A stretch of DNA of 64,000 nt from Lucinisca nassula (GCA_963580285.1 OY757010.1:214366138-214430137); one strand, 5' to 3'; positions 52,936 through 62,458 are shown, numbered from the stretch's first letter. The notes: a model not told the origin generated them from the sequence alone. Program-made: numbers and translations.

Positions 52936-52974
52936 TTAGAACTCTGAAGATAAGTTGTATCTTAATTTTCACAG

Positions 52975-53159
52975 ACCGTCGCACAGGTATATCAAGAAGA
53001 CACAGTATGGAGAGAATGGAACTGATGAAACTCACACCAGACAAGAAAGGAGAAACACAAACAGCTAATGGTGGTGCTCGGCCAAAAATTCCCAAAGTAC
53101 AGAAATCTCATAGTGTCGCTGCTGATGTGTTGACCCCAGCACAAAGTAGATTAGAAGAG
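52975..53159 (+). CDS. GPSM2: GPSM2/LGN exon E: linker with RRHSM phospho-motif
   Basis: 185-nt exon after acceptor TTTTCACAG (ends 52974), with donor GTACTA (53160). The first two bases complete a split codon; then RRTGISRRHSMERMELMKL and TPDK follow, ending LTPAQSRLEE on a codon boundary. SRRHSMERMELMKLTP is almost identical to the conserved linker stretch of LGN/Pins. From the literature, the serine of RRHSM in vertebrate LGN is an aPKC site and, when phosphorylated, docks the Dlg/SAP97 guanylate-kinase domain. Intronic read-through would hit a stop within ten codons (TAG at 53187). A complete MITE ends only 39 bp upstream of this exon. Confidence 0.93.
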
Positions 53160-53344
53160 GTACTACATTTAGATGTATTCAAAAAATAGAGTTTTTTTAT
53201 TGGGTGCACAAATTTCTTTTGCCACATTCTTGATGCCAATGATCCACATCATTTGACAGTTTCTGGATGGGCATAATTTTTCTGAGTTCGTCTTGCTAAC
53301 AAGTCCATGAAATGAACACCCCTATATAGAGAAAACTGGGGTTT

Positions 53345-53470
53345 ATTTGGCAATGTGCATTATTCTTATTTTTCCTATAATACATAGATTGTGGGTACTC
53401 ATTAGAACTGTCTCATTGAGGCAGTTCTCACAAGCATCCACAACTTACATTTGGAAATACCAAATTTTTT
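53345..53470. mobile_element. Palindromic MITE fragment, hairpin 53383-53452
   Basis: Wing ATAGAGAAAACTGGGGTTTA and TTATTTTTCCTATAATACAT, then the hairpin GTGGGTACTCATTAGAACTG to GGCAGTTCTCACAAGC. The outer part is partly kept (TCCATGAAATGAACACCCCT on the left; TGGGTGTGTTATCGTAATGG on the right). Confidence 0.7.
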
Positions 53471-53885
53471 CATTAGAAAATGACCAGTTTGGAGACTTAT
53501 AAGAATACACTTATTCACATGGGTGTGTTATCGTAATGGTGATTCGGTTCAGTGTTGAAATATGTGATGAGATGCTTGAAACTGCATGATGTACCTGTCT
53601 TTAGTCATCCTAACAACATCGTCATTTTATTGGGTACCCTGCTCCAAATTTTGCCCACTGTGATAATTGTTGTTCTTGTTGACAAAACTTGGCTGCACAG
53701 AAATGATAAACATAGATATTTTTCTTCCTCTGATGGCATTGTTGTAAGGCAAATCAACAGCATCTTCAGCAGGCAAAGAAGTGGGACAAAATCTTTTAAC
53801 AGAATGAGCACAAGTGCAGAAGGAGCATCCATGAATAAAAGCAATAGATGTTTCTGACAAACGGTTTGTTTTGCTTTGCTTGGAT

Positions 53886-54019
53886 TACTAATTGTGCAGG
53901 ATGACATGCCATGCATGTTGTGGTAGGACATAGCAACCCATTTACAACATTTACTAATTGTGCAGGATGACATGCCATGCATGTTGTGGTAGGACATAGC
54001 AATCCATTTACAACATTTA
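53886..54019 (+). repeat. Recent 68-bp tandem duplication
   Basis: TACTAATTGTGCAGGATGAC to CCATTTACAACATT occurs twice in a row with a single C/T difference, so it is very young. 53471-53885 shows no recognised feature. Confidence 0.92.
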
Positions 54020-54096
54020 CCAGGGTGGATAAACTTCAGGACATGTATAAAAGGAGAAGAAATCATAATTTTCTGGCATCTCCAAAATTTTCTTAT

Positions 54097-54393
54097 GTTT
54101 GTTTGATTTAAGGTTTAACGTCCCCATCAACACTGTATAGGTCACTTTGGAGATGTTGCTTCCAATTTTGTGGGACTTTCACCCGACATTGAGATGAAAT
54201 GACATCTCATGCCCTGTCGCCCAATGAAAACAATAGGGTTTAAAAGCATGGATGGACCGACTCGCACCGCTTGACCTGGGCAGACTTAGATCCTCTAAGC
54301 GGTTTACCAGTACAAGTGTGCGGTCGGTTTCATTTCTGCATTGAAGCATCAGGCAGCCCATCTATTTCTTCAAGCCACGATGGGCAGGGACCT
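54097..54393 (-). mobile_element. GACGTTAAA-SINE
   Basis: Reverse-strand copy, TTTGATTTAAGGTTTAACGT to AAGCCACGATGGGCAGGG. Several substitutions; no clear target duplication. Confidence 0.87.
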
Positions 54394-54482
54394 AAATTTC
54401 ATATGTCCTCTAAAACAAAATTGAGGGGGTACTCTGAAGAAAAACAGTGGATGTTGGTTCCGTTACTGTGATTATGTTAGTT

Positions 54483-54560
54483 TGGGATGTAAAATACCAT
54501 AATTTACCTAAGAATTGAGACAGATAATACCATAATTTACCTAAGAATTGAGACAGATAG
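54483..54560 (+). repeat. 38-bp tandem duplication
   Basis: TACCATAATTTACCTAAGAA plus TTGAGACAGATA occurs twice. A GCAAACAGTG-family fragment follows at 54568-54612. Confidence 0.85.
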
Positions 54561-54929
54561 GCCTAAGCAAACAGTGCAGCCCCAGATCAGGAGAAGTCTG
54601 ATTGTCATTCCGTCTGCACCTTTTGTACTCCTTTGGAACATGGAACAAATTTATGAAAATTTTAGGAGCAAAATTAGGATTTTTACCATAGCATAATTCA
54701 CATTTTAGCCAGTACACAACAAAGCCTACAGTAAGACTTGTGAGAAGAACAAAGACTCAGACCAGCCTATGCATCCATGCAGTCAGACGAGTCTTTGCTG
54801 ATTGCATGAAACTTCAATAGGCTCTCCAGAAAGAGATTAATGACAACCTGTGCCATAATGGGAGGTCTGTGTCTTAGCTGGTGACACGTCTTACTATAGG
54901 TTTTGTCATTACAATAACATATGCGTGTG

Positions 54930-55125
54930 AAATAGTGAATTGTTATATATCTCTAGAAGTGTTATTTTTCCAATGAAAAATGCTCAATAGAACTGCTTCA
55001 TTGAGGTGGTTCTCGTGGACCTAGAGCAGGAATAAGAAATATAATGTATACCCCTGTAAACCCCAGTTTTCTCTATATAAAGTGGAATTTACTGAGATAT
55101 TCCTTTCACAGACTTGTAAACTTGA
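54930..55125. mobile_element. Decayed palindromic MITE
   Basis: Core AGAACTGCTTCATTGAGGTG and wing GAGCAGGAATAAGAAATATA, CCCAGTTTTCTCTATATAAA. 54613-54929 holds nothing recognised. Confidence 0.6.
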
Positions 55126-55217
55126 TGATTCATAGTTCTCTCAGACTTTAATGCAAACTTTGTCATATAAACTGTTGTTGTTATGTCAGTATTTTATGTT
55201 CCGCCAACAGCTAGGTG

Positions 55218-55532
55218 CTGGCCTCGGTAGCTCAGTTGGATGCGCACCTGACTGGTGATCAGGAGGATGTGGGTTTGATACCTGCCGGGTTTGACAACAT
55301 TCTTTTGTGGAGATTCATCATGAAATCTTTTCTACGGTCAATCTCTCCCTTCCACTGATTCAAGAAGGGCAGTTGTCAGTTTCTGGCGAAAGACTGTGCA
55401 CTGTTCTGGTAAACCACTTACATATAAGCCATCCTAGGAAAAGTGTGGATAGATAAACTGACCGGCTCAAAAATGACCTAAAATAGTGTTAACTGGGCCA
55501 TTAAACTCTAATACAGACAAACAAACAACACT
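55218..55532 (+). mobile_element. tRNA-derived SINE, 12-bp TSD
   Basis: GGCCTCGGTAGCTCAGTTGG (A box), TGGGTTTGATACCTGCC (B box with one change), the same body as 36110-36422, and a 3' end ATTAAACTCTAATACAGACA with AAAC repeats. Flanked by AACAGCTAGGTG at 55206-55217 and 55533-55544. Confidence 0.93.
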
Positions 55533-55886
55533 AACAGCTAGGTGATATGGAGATACATTTAAGGCCCAGTGACTCACTTGCATGCCCAACAAGGACTGGC
55601 TACAGTCTTTCATGAAGATAAATCATTACCAAAGAATGTGCACTGTCCTAATAAACCTCATAGAAGAGAATAACTCTATAAAAAGGTTATCCTTTGGAAG
55701 CAAGGATATAGAACTGAAAATTGTGGAGTGTACAAGTTTTTAAGCGGTAATAGGTTAACTGACCAGCTGACTGACCTGAACTAAACCATAAATTAGCCAA
55801 ACAAACAAAACTATTCTAATTCACACTGGTGGGTAAGGATAGTGGGCACTTGTTCCCTCTTTTCATGTGTTATATTTTGCTTTCAG

Positions 55887-56043
55887 AATCTCTCACCCGA
55901 AGACGATGGTTTCTTTGAGCTATTGACAAAGTTTCAAGGTCGTAGAATTGATGAACAGAGATGTAGTCTGAAAAGTCTTAATGAACAATCGTCATCAGAT
56001 AAAGAAAATGGTGAAAATAAGCCACCAGTTAAACCATCGCAAG
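55887..56043 (+). CDS. GPSM2: GPSM2/LGN exon F: GoLoco motif
   Basis: 157-nt exon after acceptor TTGCTTTCAG (ends 55886), with donor GTACAT (56044). In phase 0 with exon E it encodes NLSPEDDGFFELLTKFQGRR and IDEQRCSLKSLNEQSSSDKE before a Pro/Lys-rich end. DDGFFELLTKFQGRRIDEQR fits the GoLoco consensus, with acidic-FF-LL, then R-I/M-D/E-D/E-Q-R. In the family the terminal Arg reaches the nucleotide pocket of G-alpha-i and blocks GDP release. Family members carry 3-4 such motifs; only this one is in the window. If the donor is not used, the frame reaches TAA at 56061-56063 after six more codons (GTLYSQ), which would give a short isoform with a single GoLoco. Confidence 0.94.
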
Positions 56044-56247
56044 GTACATTATACAGCCAGTAAAGGTCATATTCTTGTGTAGATAAATATTTCTTAGACA
56101 TTTTGGAGTTGTTATTTGAACTCTTTTCATCATGCATTTACTTCGCATGTTTTTTACCATGTTTTGCAAGGAAAATGACTTTTCAGCACTTCTAGTTTGC
56201 TTTTGGTAAGCTGAAGCCCATCAGTTTAGGTCTACACAATTTAGGTC

Positions 56248-56521
56248 TACTCTTAAGGAAAGAATTTCTCCTTTAATGGGAATGGGAACACCTGGCAGAT
56301 TTTTCTGCCATTTTACAAAAGGAGACAACTTTGGGGACTTCCTGCTCGCTTTTCTATAAGCTCTGTTCTACAAAAAGGGGTCTACTCTTAAAGGAAAGAA
56401 TTTGCTCTTTAGTAGCAAATTCTTTTCTTTTAAGAGTTGACTCCTATTGAAATGGGAGACACAATACTTTTGGAGGAGTTGCCTCCCCTGAAGGTGTTCC
56501 CATTCCCCTTAGGAGTAGACA
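56248..56521. mobile_element. Foldback MITE, TIR GTCTACTC
   Basis: Termini AGGTCTACTCTTAAGGAAAG and CCCCTTAGGAGTAGAC; inner arms GGGAATGGGAACACCTGGCA and AAGGTGTTCCCATTCCCC; central hairpin AAAGAATTTGCTCTTTAGTA and complement. Lies 200 bp after exon F. Confidence 0.82.
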
Positions 56522-56739
56522 CCAACTGATAAGTGACAAGGCTCATATAGAAAAGAAATGTATCAGTTCAGTAGTGTTTTCAGCATCAACATCAACAAAA
56601 AATGTACTTTTGCTTGCACTACACCACAAAATTATTTTAACATGATTCCTTATTTAGCATAATTTTGGATATATTTCATGGAAGGTGCATACCAAAAATG
56701 CATACTCTGTATAGAAAGGCCATAAACAGTTACTTGTCT

Positions 56740-57075
56740 GTAAAACTTATTTAGCTAACAGGAACTTATATGTGAATCCCAAAAATAGTGTTATAAAGAG
56801 GTTGTGGTGTTCATTTGTTACATAAATTTTTTGGAATTTTGTCAGGATATAATGATAGTTATGCAATGTGCAGCCAGTTTCTTTGGCTTGAACACATTTG
56901 GGACCATGAACCATGAAAATTTGTTTGACGTAGGGGTAGTTCAAGCCAGAGGATTTATTATAGTGACAGATCAGTAATATTTCTGTCTTCCATGAAAATA
57001 AAGGTATGTTGTGTGTCCTCATTAGAATTGCCTCATTGAGGATATTCTAATGAGTACACACAACAACAACAGCAG
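56740..57075. mobile_element. MITE with TTCAAGCC arms and TGTGTACTC hairpin
   Basis: The left part has GGCTTGAACACATTTGGGAC and the hairpin at 57001-57066 is ATGTTGTGTGTCCTCATTAG to CTAATGAGTACACACAAC. Related to the TA-flanked MITE at 23661-24007; the right half is lost. Confidence 0.65.
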
Positions 57076-57104
57076 TTCAAGATGAAATAAGACAAACATT
57101 CCTC

Positions 57105-57385
57105 ATCGCGAAAACCTGCCTATATAAATTTGACCCCCTCGAACCCCACTTTTATATAGAATAAATGGGGTTTACAGGGGTAAACATTATTTTCTTATTT
57201 CTGCTCTAAAATATACATTGTGGGTACTCATTAGAACTGCCTCAATAAGGCAGTTCTAACGTGCACCCGCAATCTATATTTTGAGGAGAAATAAGAAAAA
57301 TATTACAATTTTTCATCTTAAAATTGTCGTTTTCGCCAATAAAGTGGGTTCAAAGTAACCATGGTAATTGAGCCACCATGTTCAA
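57105..57385. mobile_element. Palindromic MITE, near complete
   Basis: Left TIR region GCGAAAACCTGCCTATATAA, ACCCCACTTTTATATAGAAT, wing TTATTTCTGCTCTAAAATAT, hairpin 57215-57284, wing GAGGAGAAATAAGAAAAATA. The right end is eroded beyond GCCAATAAAGTGGG. Confidence 0.75.
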
Positions 57386-57534
57386 GCTCTAGTAAACACT
57401 TGATAAGTATCTTTAATAACAAATTACATTTGTTGGGCCATAGACAATTTTATAGGATCAAGCTTTAGCTAGCCCCTATAAAATTGTCCAGGCAAACTGA
57501 TCATATTTTATAATTAAATACACTTACGAATCAC

Positions 57535-58640
57535 ATTTTCAAACATCTTCTCTGAAACCACTGAGCTGATTGAAGTAAAATCCACGGGATGGGGGTTGAA
57601 AGCTTGTTTGCGGGTCCAGGTCACATGGCCAAGATGACCACCTTATTTACCTCCGAAACCACTGAGCCTTTCGTAACCAAATTTCAGATGAAAACATTTG
57701 GGAACACGAGAATGAAAATAATAAATACGAGTTTGGTCACTTGACCATTATTGCCACCATGCCCTTATAAGGTAAACACCCTTCAAATATCGTCTATGGA
57801 ACTTATGGCCAGATTGTCATGAAACTTGGTATGTAGTATTGGGCACCCAAGCTAGTCATGATGTGTTCAAATGATGTCCCCTGGATGACCCTGACCTATT
57901 TTACACGAGGGTCAAATTTGGTCATAGGCTTTTGTATGAGGAAAACATCAAAATTGTGTACTTTTCAGAAACTATTGCAGCCTGTGATCTGGAAATTGGT
58001 AGATATATTTAGCAAAAGGAGTAAATTAAACTACATGAGTATTCAAGGTCAAGGTCATTATTTGACCTTGGCCAAAGGTCATTGAGATACGAAAATTAAA
58101 ACTCATTTTCCACACTAACCACTGGGCCATTTATAACCATATGAAAGATTTTTGGAACAAGGAAATGAAATTTAATTAATATGAGTTTGGTCACAGAACC
58201 AATATGGCCACCATGCCCATACAAAATAAATAACAAAAAAAAAAACCTTCAAAAATCCTTTTCTCCAGAACCAGTTGGTTGATTTTACTGAAATATGGTA
58301 TGTAGCATTTGAGACTCAATCCAATCGTAGTTTGTTCAAACGATCATACCTGGATAACCTTGACCTATTTTAGGCCAAGATCAAATTTGGTCACATAGGC
58401 TTTTGTATAGGAAAAAGTCAAAACTGTCTATTTTCACAAAATTGGCAGATGAAGGTAGCTAAATGAGAAAATAAAACTACATGAGAATTAAAGGTCAAGG
58501 TCATTTACATATGAAAATAAAGAATAAGGAAAAAATGTTTTTGTCAGAAAACACTTTGTAATCAGATGTCACATGAAAGCTTTAAGAAACAAGGAAATGG
58601 AAATCAGTCAATATATGTTGTCACATGACAAATATGGCCT
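57535..58640 (+). mobile_element. Family-B Helentron-like fragment, termini lost
   Basis: Units with CAAACATCTTCTCTGAAACC, ACCTTGACCTATTTTAGGCC and GGTCACATAGGCTTTTGTAT match the interior of 15669-18199. It has no left hairpin and is cut at the right by the element at 58647. Confidence 0.75.
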
Positions 58641-58646
58641 TTTATT

Positions 58647-59612
58647 ATGCCCCCGCCATTCGAAGAATGGTGGAAAGGGCATATAGCATTGCCCCTGTCC
58701 GTCCGTCCGTCCGTGTGTCCGTGCGTCCGAAACTTAAACGCAGTCAATAACTTTCTTATTTCTTGATGGATTTTAAAATTACTCTGCAGAAATGTTAACC
58801 ATCATGAGACGACGTGTCACGTGCAAAACCCAGGTCCGTACCTCCAAGGTCAAGGTCATACTTAGAGGTCAAAGGTAAAAAAAAAGGGTCCGAAACTTAA
58901 ACGCAGTGAATAACTTTCTTATTTCTGGATGGATTTTGAAATTACTTTGTAGAAATGTTAACCATCATGAGACGATGTGTCATGTGCAAAATCCAGGTTA
59001 TTACCTCCAAGGTCAAGGTCATACTTAGAGGTCAAAGGCCAAAAAAAGGGTCCGAAACTTAAACGCAGTCAATGACTTACTTATTTCTGGATGGATTTTT
59101 AAATTACTTTGAAGAAGTGTTGACCATCATTAGACACTGTGTCACGTGCAAACCCAGATCCGTACCTCCATGGTCAAGGTCATACTTAGAGGTTAAAGGT
59201 CAAAAAAGGGTCCGAAACTTAAACAAAGTCAATAACTTGCTTATTTCTGGATGGATTTTAAAATTACTTTGAAGAAATATTAACCATCATGAGACGATGT
59301 GTCACGTGCAAACCCAGATCCGTACCTCCAAGGTCACGGTCATACTTAGAGGTCCAAGGTAAAAAAAATGGTTGGTCAATAACTTTCTTATCTCTGGATA
59401 GATTTTGAAATTATTTGGCAGAAATGTTGGCCATCATGAGACCATCTGCCTCACACAAAACCAAGGTCCTTACCTACAAGGTCAAGGTCATACTTAGAGG
59501 TCAAACGTGAAAAAAGGGTCCAAAACTTAAACACGGTCAATAACTTTCTATTGATGAATACGAAGACATATTTTCAGGCGGGGGCATCCGTGTCCTATGG
59601 ACGCATTTCTAG
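58647..59612 (+). mobile_element. Helentron-like element, family E (ATGCCCCCGCC), 966 bp
   Basis: The left hairpin ATGCCCCCGCCATTCGAAGA to GGAAAGGGCATATAGC follows TT; GTCCGTCCGTCCGTGTGTCC follows. The right end is GCGGGGGCATCCGTGTCCTA, hairpin CGTGTCCTATGGACG and CATTTCTAG before TT. Five ~165-bp monomers carry CGAAACTTAAACGCAGTCAA, CCATCATGAGACGATGTGTC and CCAAGGTCAAGGTCATACTT. Confidence 0.87.
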
Positions 59613-59622
59613 TTTTAGTTTT

Positions 59623-59805
59623 AGCTCACCTGTCACATAGTGACGAGGTGAGCTTTTGTGATCACATTTTGTTCGTCGTCCGTGCGTGCATACATCTGTA
59701 AACAATTGCATCAAACGACATCTCCTCCTAAACCACTGATCAGATTTTGAACAAACTACACAGAAATGATCCTTAGGTGGTTCCCTTTCAAAGTAATATT
59801 AGATA
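59623..59805 (+). mobile_element. Family-A Helentron-like left end only
   Basis: AGCTCACCTGTCACATAGTG hairpin, GTTCGTCGTCCGTGCGTGCA and CATCTCCTCCTAAACCACTG as in the 5' blocks at 1008 and 3712. It stops after CCCTTTCAAAG without monomers or right end. A TTTA run (59820-59842) follows. Confidence 0.82.
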
Positions 59806-60042
59806 ATTGTAAACCTCAAAAAATATTTATTTATTTATTTATTAAGAAAGGAAGAAAGGAAAGGAAAATAAAAAGACAAGTGAATGTTTGACGGTTGAGT
59901 GAAAAAAACAAAACAAAAAAAACATGCAGAATATACCGCAGAATATACGAACTTATTAAACACAACTTTTTATAAAGTAAGGCTTTGGTTTGCAGGGTAA
60001 CATATTATTTTTATTAGTTCTGCTAAAGAAAAAAAACATATA

Positions 60043-60118
60043 TCGTAGACATAGACTGTGGGTATTCTTTGGACCCACCCCCACCCCACACCCCACCGAT
60101 GAGGCGGAGAACACCCAT
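60043..60118. repeat. Degraded MITE hairpin core
   Basis: ACATAGACTGTGGGTATTCT to GATGAGGCGGAGAACACCCA, interrupted by a C-rich CACCCCACACC tract. Confidence 0.5.
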
Positions 60119-60126
60119 TCATTACC

Positions 60127-60607
60127 GGCCCCGGTAGCTCAGTTGGTAGAGTGTCCGCTCCTTGGAACGGGAGGTCACGGGTTCGATCCTGGGCCGCGAC
60201 ATACCAATGTCGTTAAGAATGGCACTAGCTGCTCCTCGCTTGGCACTCAGATTTGCGGGGTAGAGCTAGGACTGGTCGACCCAGTGTCAGGATAATGTGA
60301 CTGGGTGTGGTATCATGTAATGTGTCTGGGACATGATACAGTCCAACCTGTATTTAGCAAGCACCTCAGGGATAATGAAAATGTGCTTGCTTAGGACAGG
60401 TGCTTGCTTAATACAGGTGAATTTTAATGCATTTGCCTTTTTCGGAAACTTAATGCCCATTTGCTTAAGACAGGTTGCTTGCTTAATAGAGGTGGCCACT
60501 AAGACAGGTTTGACTGTACTTCAGTTAGGCAGCACAATAAAAGTGAGCATTGAGCTCCCTGTCGCAACCAGACAACGTCGTGATATGACTGAAAAATTGT
60601 TAAGCCT
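60127..60607 (+). mobile_element. tRNA-derived SINE (third family), split by a MITE
   Basis: The head GGCCCCGGTAGCTCAGTTGG and GGGTTCGATCCTGGGCCGCG keeps good A and B boxes. The body has GACCCAGTGTCAGGATAATG and GTGACTGGGTGTGG; after the insertion TTCAGTTAGGCAGCACAATA and CAACGTCGTGATATGACTGA continue. The layout recalls molluscan V-SINE-type elements such as RUDI, which I cannot verify. It is not a tRNA gene: the acceptor arms do not pair. Confidence 0.82.
60339..60516. mobile_element. 178-bp MITE, TA target (Tc1/mariner-type), inside the SINE
   Basis: Termini CAGTCCAACCTG and CAGGTTTGACTG are inverted repeats. TA lies on both sides (60337-60338, 60517-60518). Inner repeats CTTGCTTAGGACAGGTGCTT and TGCTTAAGACAGGTTGCTTG. 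Excision with one TA restores a continuous SINE (CATGATACTTCAGTT). Confidence 0.9.
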
Positions 60608-60609
60608 GA

Positions 60610-60613
<4 letters not shown>

Positions 60614-60655
<42 letters not shown>
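60614..60655 (+). repeat. CA microsatellite
   Basis: Uninterrupted (CA)n of about 40 bp next to the SINE end. A second (CA)n lies at 61935-61969. Confidence 0.95.
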
Positions 60656-60759
60656 TCATTTACTCACGTTAACAAGTCCGTAAAATGAACATTCCATAAA
60701 CCCACTATATATAGAGAAGGGGTATACATAAATAGAGGATATTTACTTTTTTTTGTTTC

Positions 60760-61048
60760 ATTTGAGGTTTAACATCCCCGTCAACACTGTGAAAGGTCAG
60801 TGTTGAGACGTTGCTTCCAATTTTGTGGGACTTTTACCTGACATTGAGATGAAATGACATCTCAAGCCCTGTCGTCTAATGAAACCAATAGGGTTTATTA
60901 GCATGGACGGACCAACTCACACTGCTTTGCCTGGGTAGGCTTAGATCCTCTAAGCGGTTTACCAGTACTCGTGTGCGGGACGGATTCAGCTCTGCGTGGA
61001 AGCATCATGCAGCCGTTATATTTCTTTAAGCCCCGATGGGCGGGGCCC
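60760..61048 (-). mobile_element. GACGTTAAA-SINE
   Basis: Reverse-strand copy, GTTTCATTTGAGGTTTAACA to GCCCCGATGGGCGGGGCC. Confidence 0.88.
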
Positions 61049-61060
61049 GTCTACTTTGTT

Positions 61061-61143
61061 TTTTTAGATAAATACCAAAAATGAGTGCTGATAAACCGCT
61101 ACTTTTTTAGATAAATACCAAAAATGAGTGCTGATAAACCGCT
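61061..61143 (+). repeat. ~41-bp tandem duplication
   Basis: TTTTTTAGATAAATACCAAA plus AATGAGTGCTGATAAACCGC occurs twice in a row; the second copy runs into the SINE fragment at its right. Confidence 0.9.
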
Positions 61144-61346
61144 TAGAATGGCTAAAGCGGCCCAGGCAAAGTGGTGGGAGTCGGACCGTTCATGCATATA
61201 AACCCTATTGCTTTCATTGAGTGCAAGGGCTTGTCATTTAATCCCAATGTCGGGTAAATGTCCAACAAAACTGGAAGCAACGTCTCCAAAATGGCATTAA
61301 CAGTGTTAACGGGGACATTAAACCTCGAATCAAACAAACAAACCCA
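61120..61346 (+). mobile_element. GACGTTAAA-SINE, 5'-truncated
   Basis: From GCTGATAAACCGCTTAGAAT to CCTCGAATCAAACAAACAAA; the head is missing. The minus frame 61152-61640 of 162 codons is half inside this SINE and is not a gene. Confidence 0.82.
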
Positions 61347-61930
61347 TACAACAATGTACCGATCGTTTATTTTGACATACCGATAATTGATATTGACGGA
61401 TGTATTGTTCCAGTGGGCATACAATGTCGGAAAAACATAACCAACGTCATGACATTGAATTGAAGTCTGTTCATCAATGGTCGACTGGGCTTGAAGAAAA
61501 ATTGGTTCCTCTCCAGTATGGATAATTATGACCATAGTGTAAAAGACTATGAAACTTATCGTCCCTACCCAAAAGGGCTTCCCAACAATAGGAAACGGTA
61601 CCCGCCTCATTTCACAGTCTTTAGCAGAATGGTGAAACAAATCTTTGAGGACTGTTCTAACACATGCCTACAACTCGTATTGCTAGCATAAATGAGCGAC
61701 ATATTACACAATTTCCTAAAATTAACTATACATACTGTGTTTTCGTAAAGAGACCTGCGCTTAGAGAATGCTCTGTTCAAGCTGCGTGTCTGCGCAGTCT
61801 GGTCATGGCCTTCACTATTCACTTATGGAAAATGACTGAACGCTTTTGCAAGCCACATGTGAAAACTCAGATTCTGAGTGAGTGAATGCGCCATCACTTG
61901 GCACAGATTTTAATTGATTTTAAAAAACAT
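61347..61930. other. Intergenic or intron sequence without a recognised feature
   Basis: Single-copy in the window. Frames of 66-73 codons on the + strand (61491-61885) lack domains or splice context. Confidence 0.55.
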
Positions 61931-61932
61931 AT

Positions 61933-61969
<37 letters not shown>

Positions 61970-62039
61970 GCGTCCAGTATTGTGTCAGAAAGTACAAAAA
62001 TTAAGTAAAAATTGTAATATCTTTATATATTTTGCTTTC

Positions 62040-62198
62040 AACACAGATTGTGGGTGCTCGTTAGAATCGCCTCAATGAGGCGGGTCTGTCTATGTTTTTG
62101 AACAAAAGGCAAATAATGTATACCCCCATAAATCCCATTTGCCTCTATATAAAGTGGGGTTTAGAGGGGTCTTAGTTTCACGGACTTGTTATTGTGAT
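62040..62198. mobile_element. Palindromic MITE, right half
   Basis: Hairpin GTGGGTGCTCGTTAGAATCG to GAGGCGGGTCTGTCTATG with the right arm shortened, then the wing AATAATGTATACCCCCATAA and GCCTCTATATAAAGTGGGGT. Confidence 0.65.
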
Positions 62199-62458
62199 GT
62201 GCATAATGCTTCCACGCAGAGCTGAAACCAACCGCACAGGAATACTGGAAACCCGCATAAAGTTTCTCAGAAACTGCCCTGGAAGCGTGGTGGGAGTTGG
62301 ACCGTCCATGCATATCAACCATATTGGTTTAATTGGATGGCAGGGTTTGGGATGCAATTTAACCCCAATGCCGAGGCAAAGTCCCACCAAAAGGATGTCT
62401 CGTTTAAAATGACCTCTAAAGTGTTGACGGAGACGTTAAACCGCGAATCAAACAAACA
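62199..62458 (+). mobile_element. GACGTTAAA-SINE, diverged and 5'-truncated
   Basis: GCATAATGCTTCCACGCAGA to CCGCGAATCAAACAAACAAA; more diverged than the other copies. 62459-62597 is unremarkable. Confidence 0.82.

Larger units (their letters stand above)
14472..56043 (+). other. GPSM2: GPSM2/LGN/Pins-like gene, six internal exons spanning the window
   Basis: Six + strand exons join in phase (A ends with 2 nt, B starts with 1; B ends in phase 0, C starts in phase 0; C ends with 2 nt, D starts with 1; D ends with 1 nt, E starts with 2; E and F meet in phase 0). Together they encode LGN-type TPR repeats, the RRHSM linker and a GoLoco motif, in the family's order. GPSM2/LGN/Pins is a cortical adaptor: its TPRs bind NuMA/Mud and Inscuteable, and its GoLoco motifs bind GDP-bound G-alpha-i, which orients the spindle. 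Introns in the window are about 5.5, 6.0, 12.7, 13.7 and 2.7 kb, inflated by transposons. N-terminal TPRs and remaining GoLoco motifs are not in the window, so the gene is open at both ends. GPSM1 and GPSM2 are vertebrate duplicates; the invertebrate gene is expected to be co-orthologous to both. Confidence 0.9.

Noticed and set aside
53605..54066. 153-codon minus-strand ORF with a duplicated CCKWVAMSYHNMHGM segment
   Set aside because: The internal repeat is the recent 68-bp DNA duplication (53886-54019); no domain, and it is antisense within an intron.
60127..60200. tRNA gene candidate with good A and B boxes
   Set aside because: The acceptor stem does not pair and the sequence runs into a SINE body; it is a SINE head.
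61152..61640. 162-codon minus-strand ORF
   Set aside because: About half of it lies in a truncated SINE and the rest shows no domain; chance ORF.
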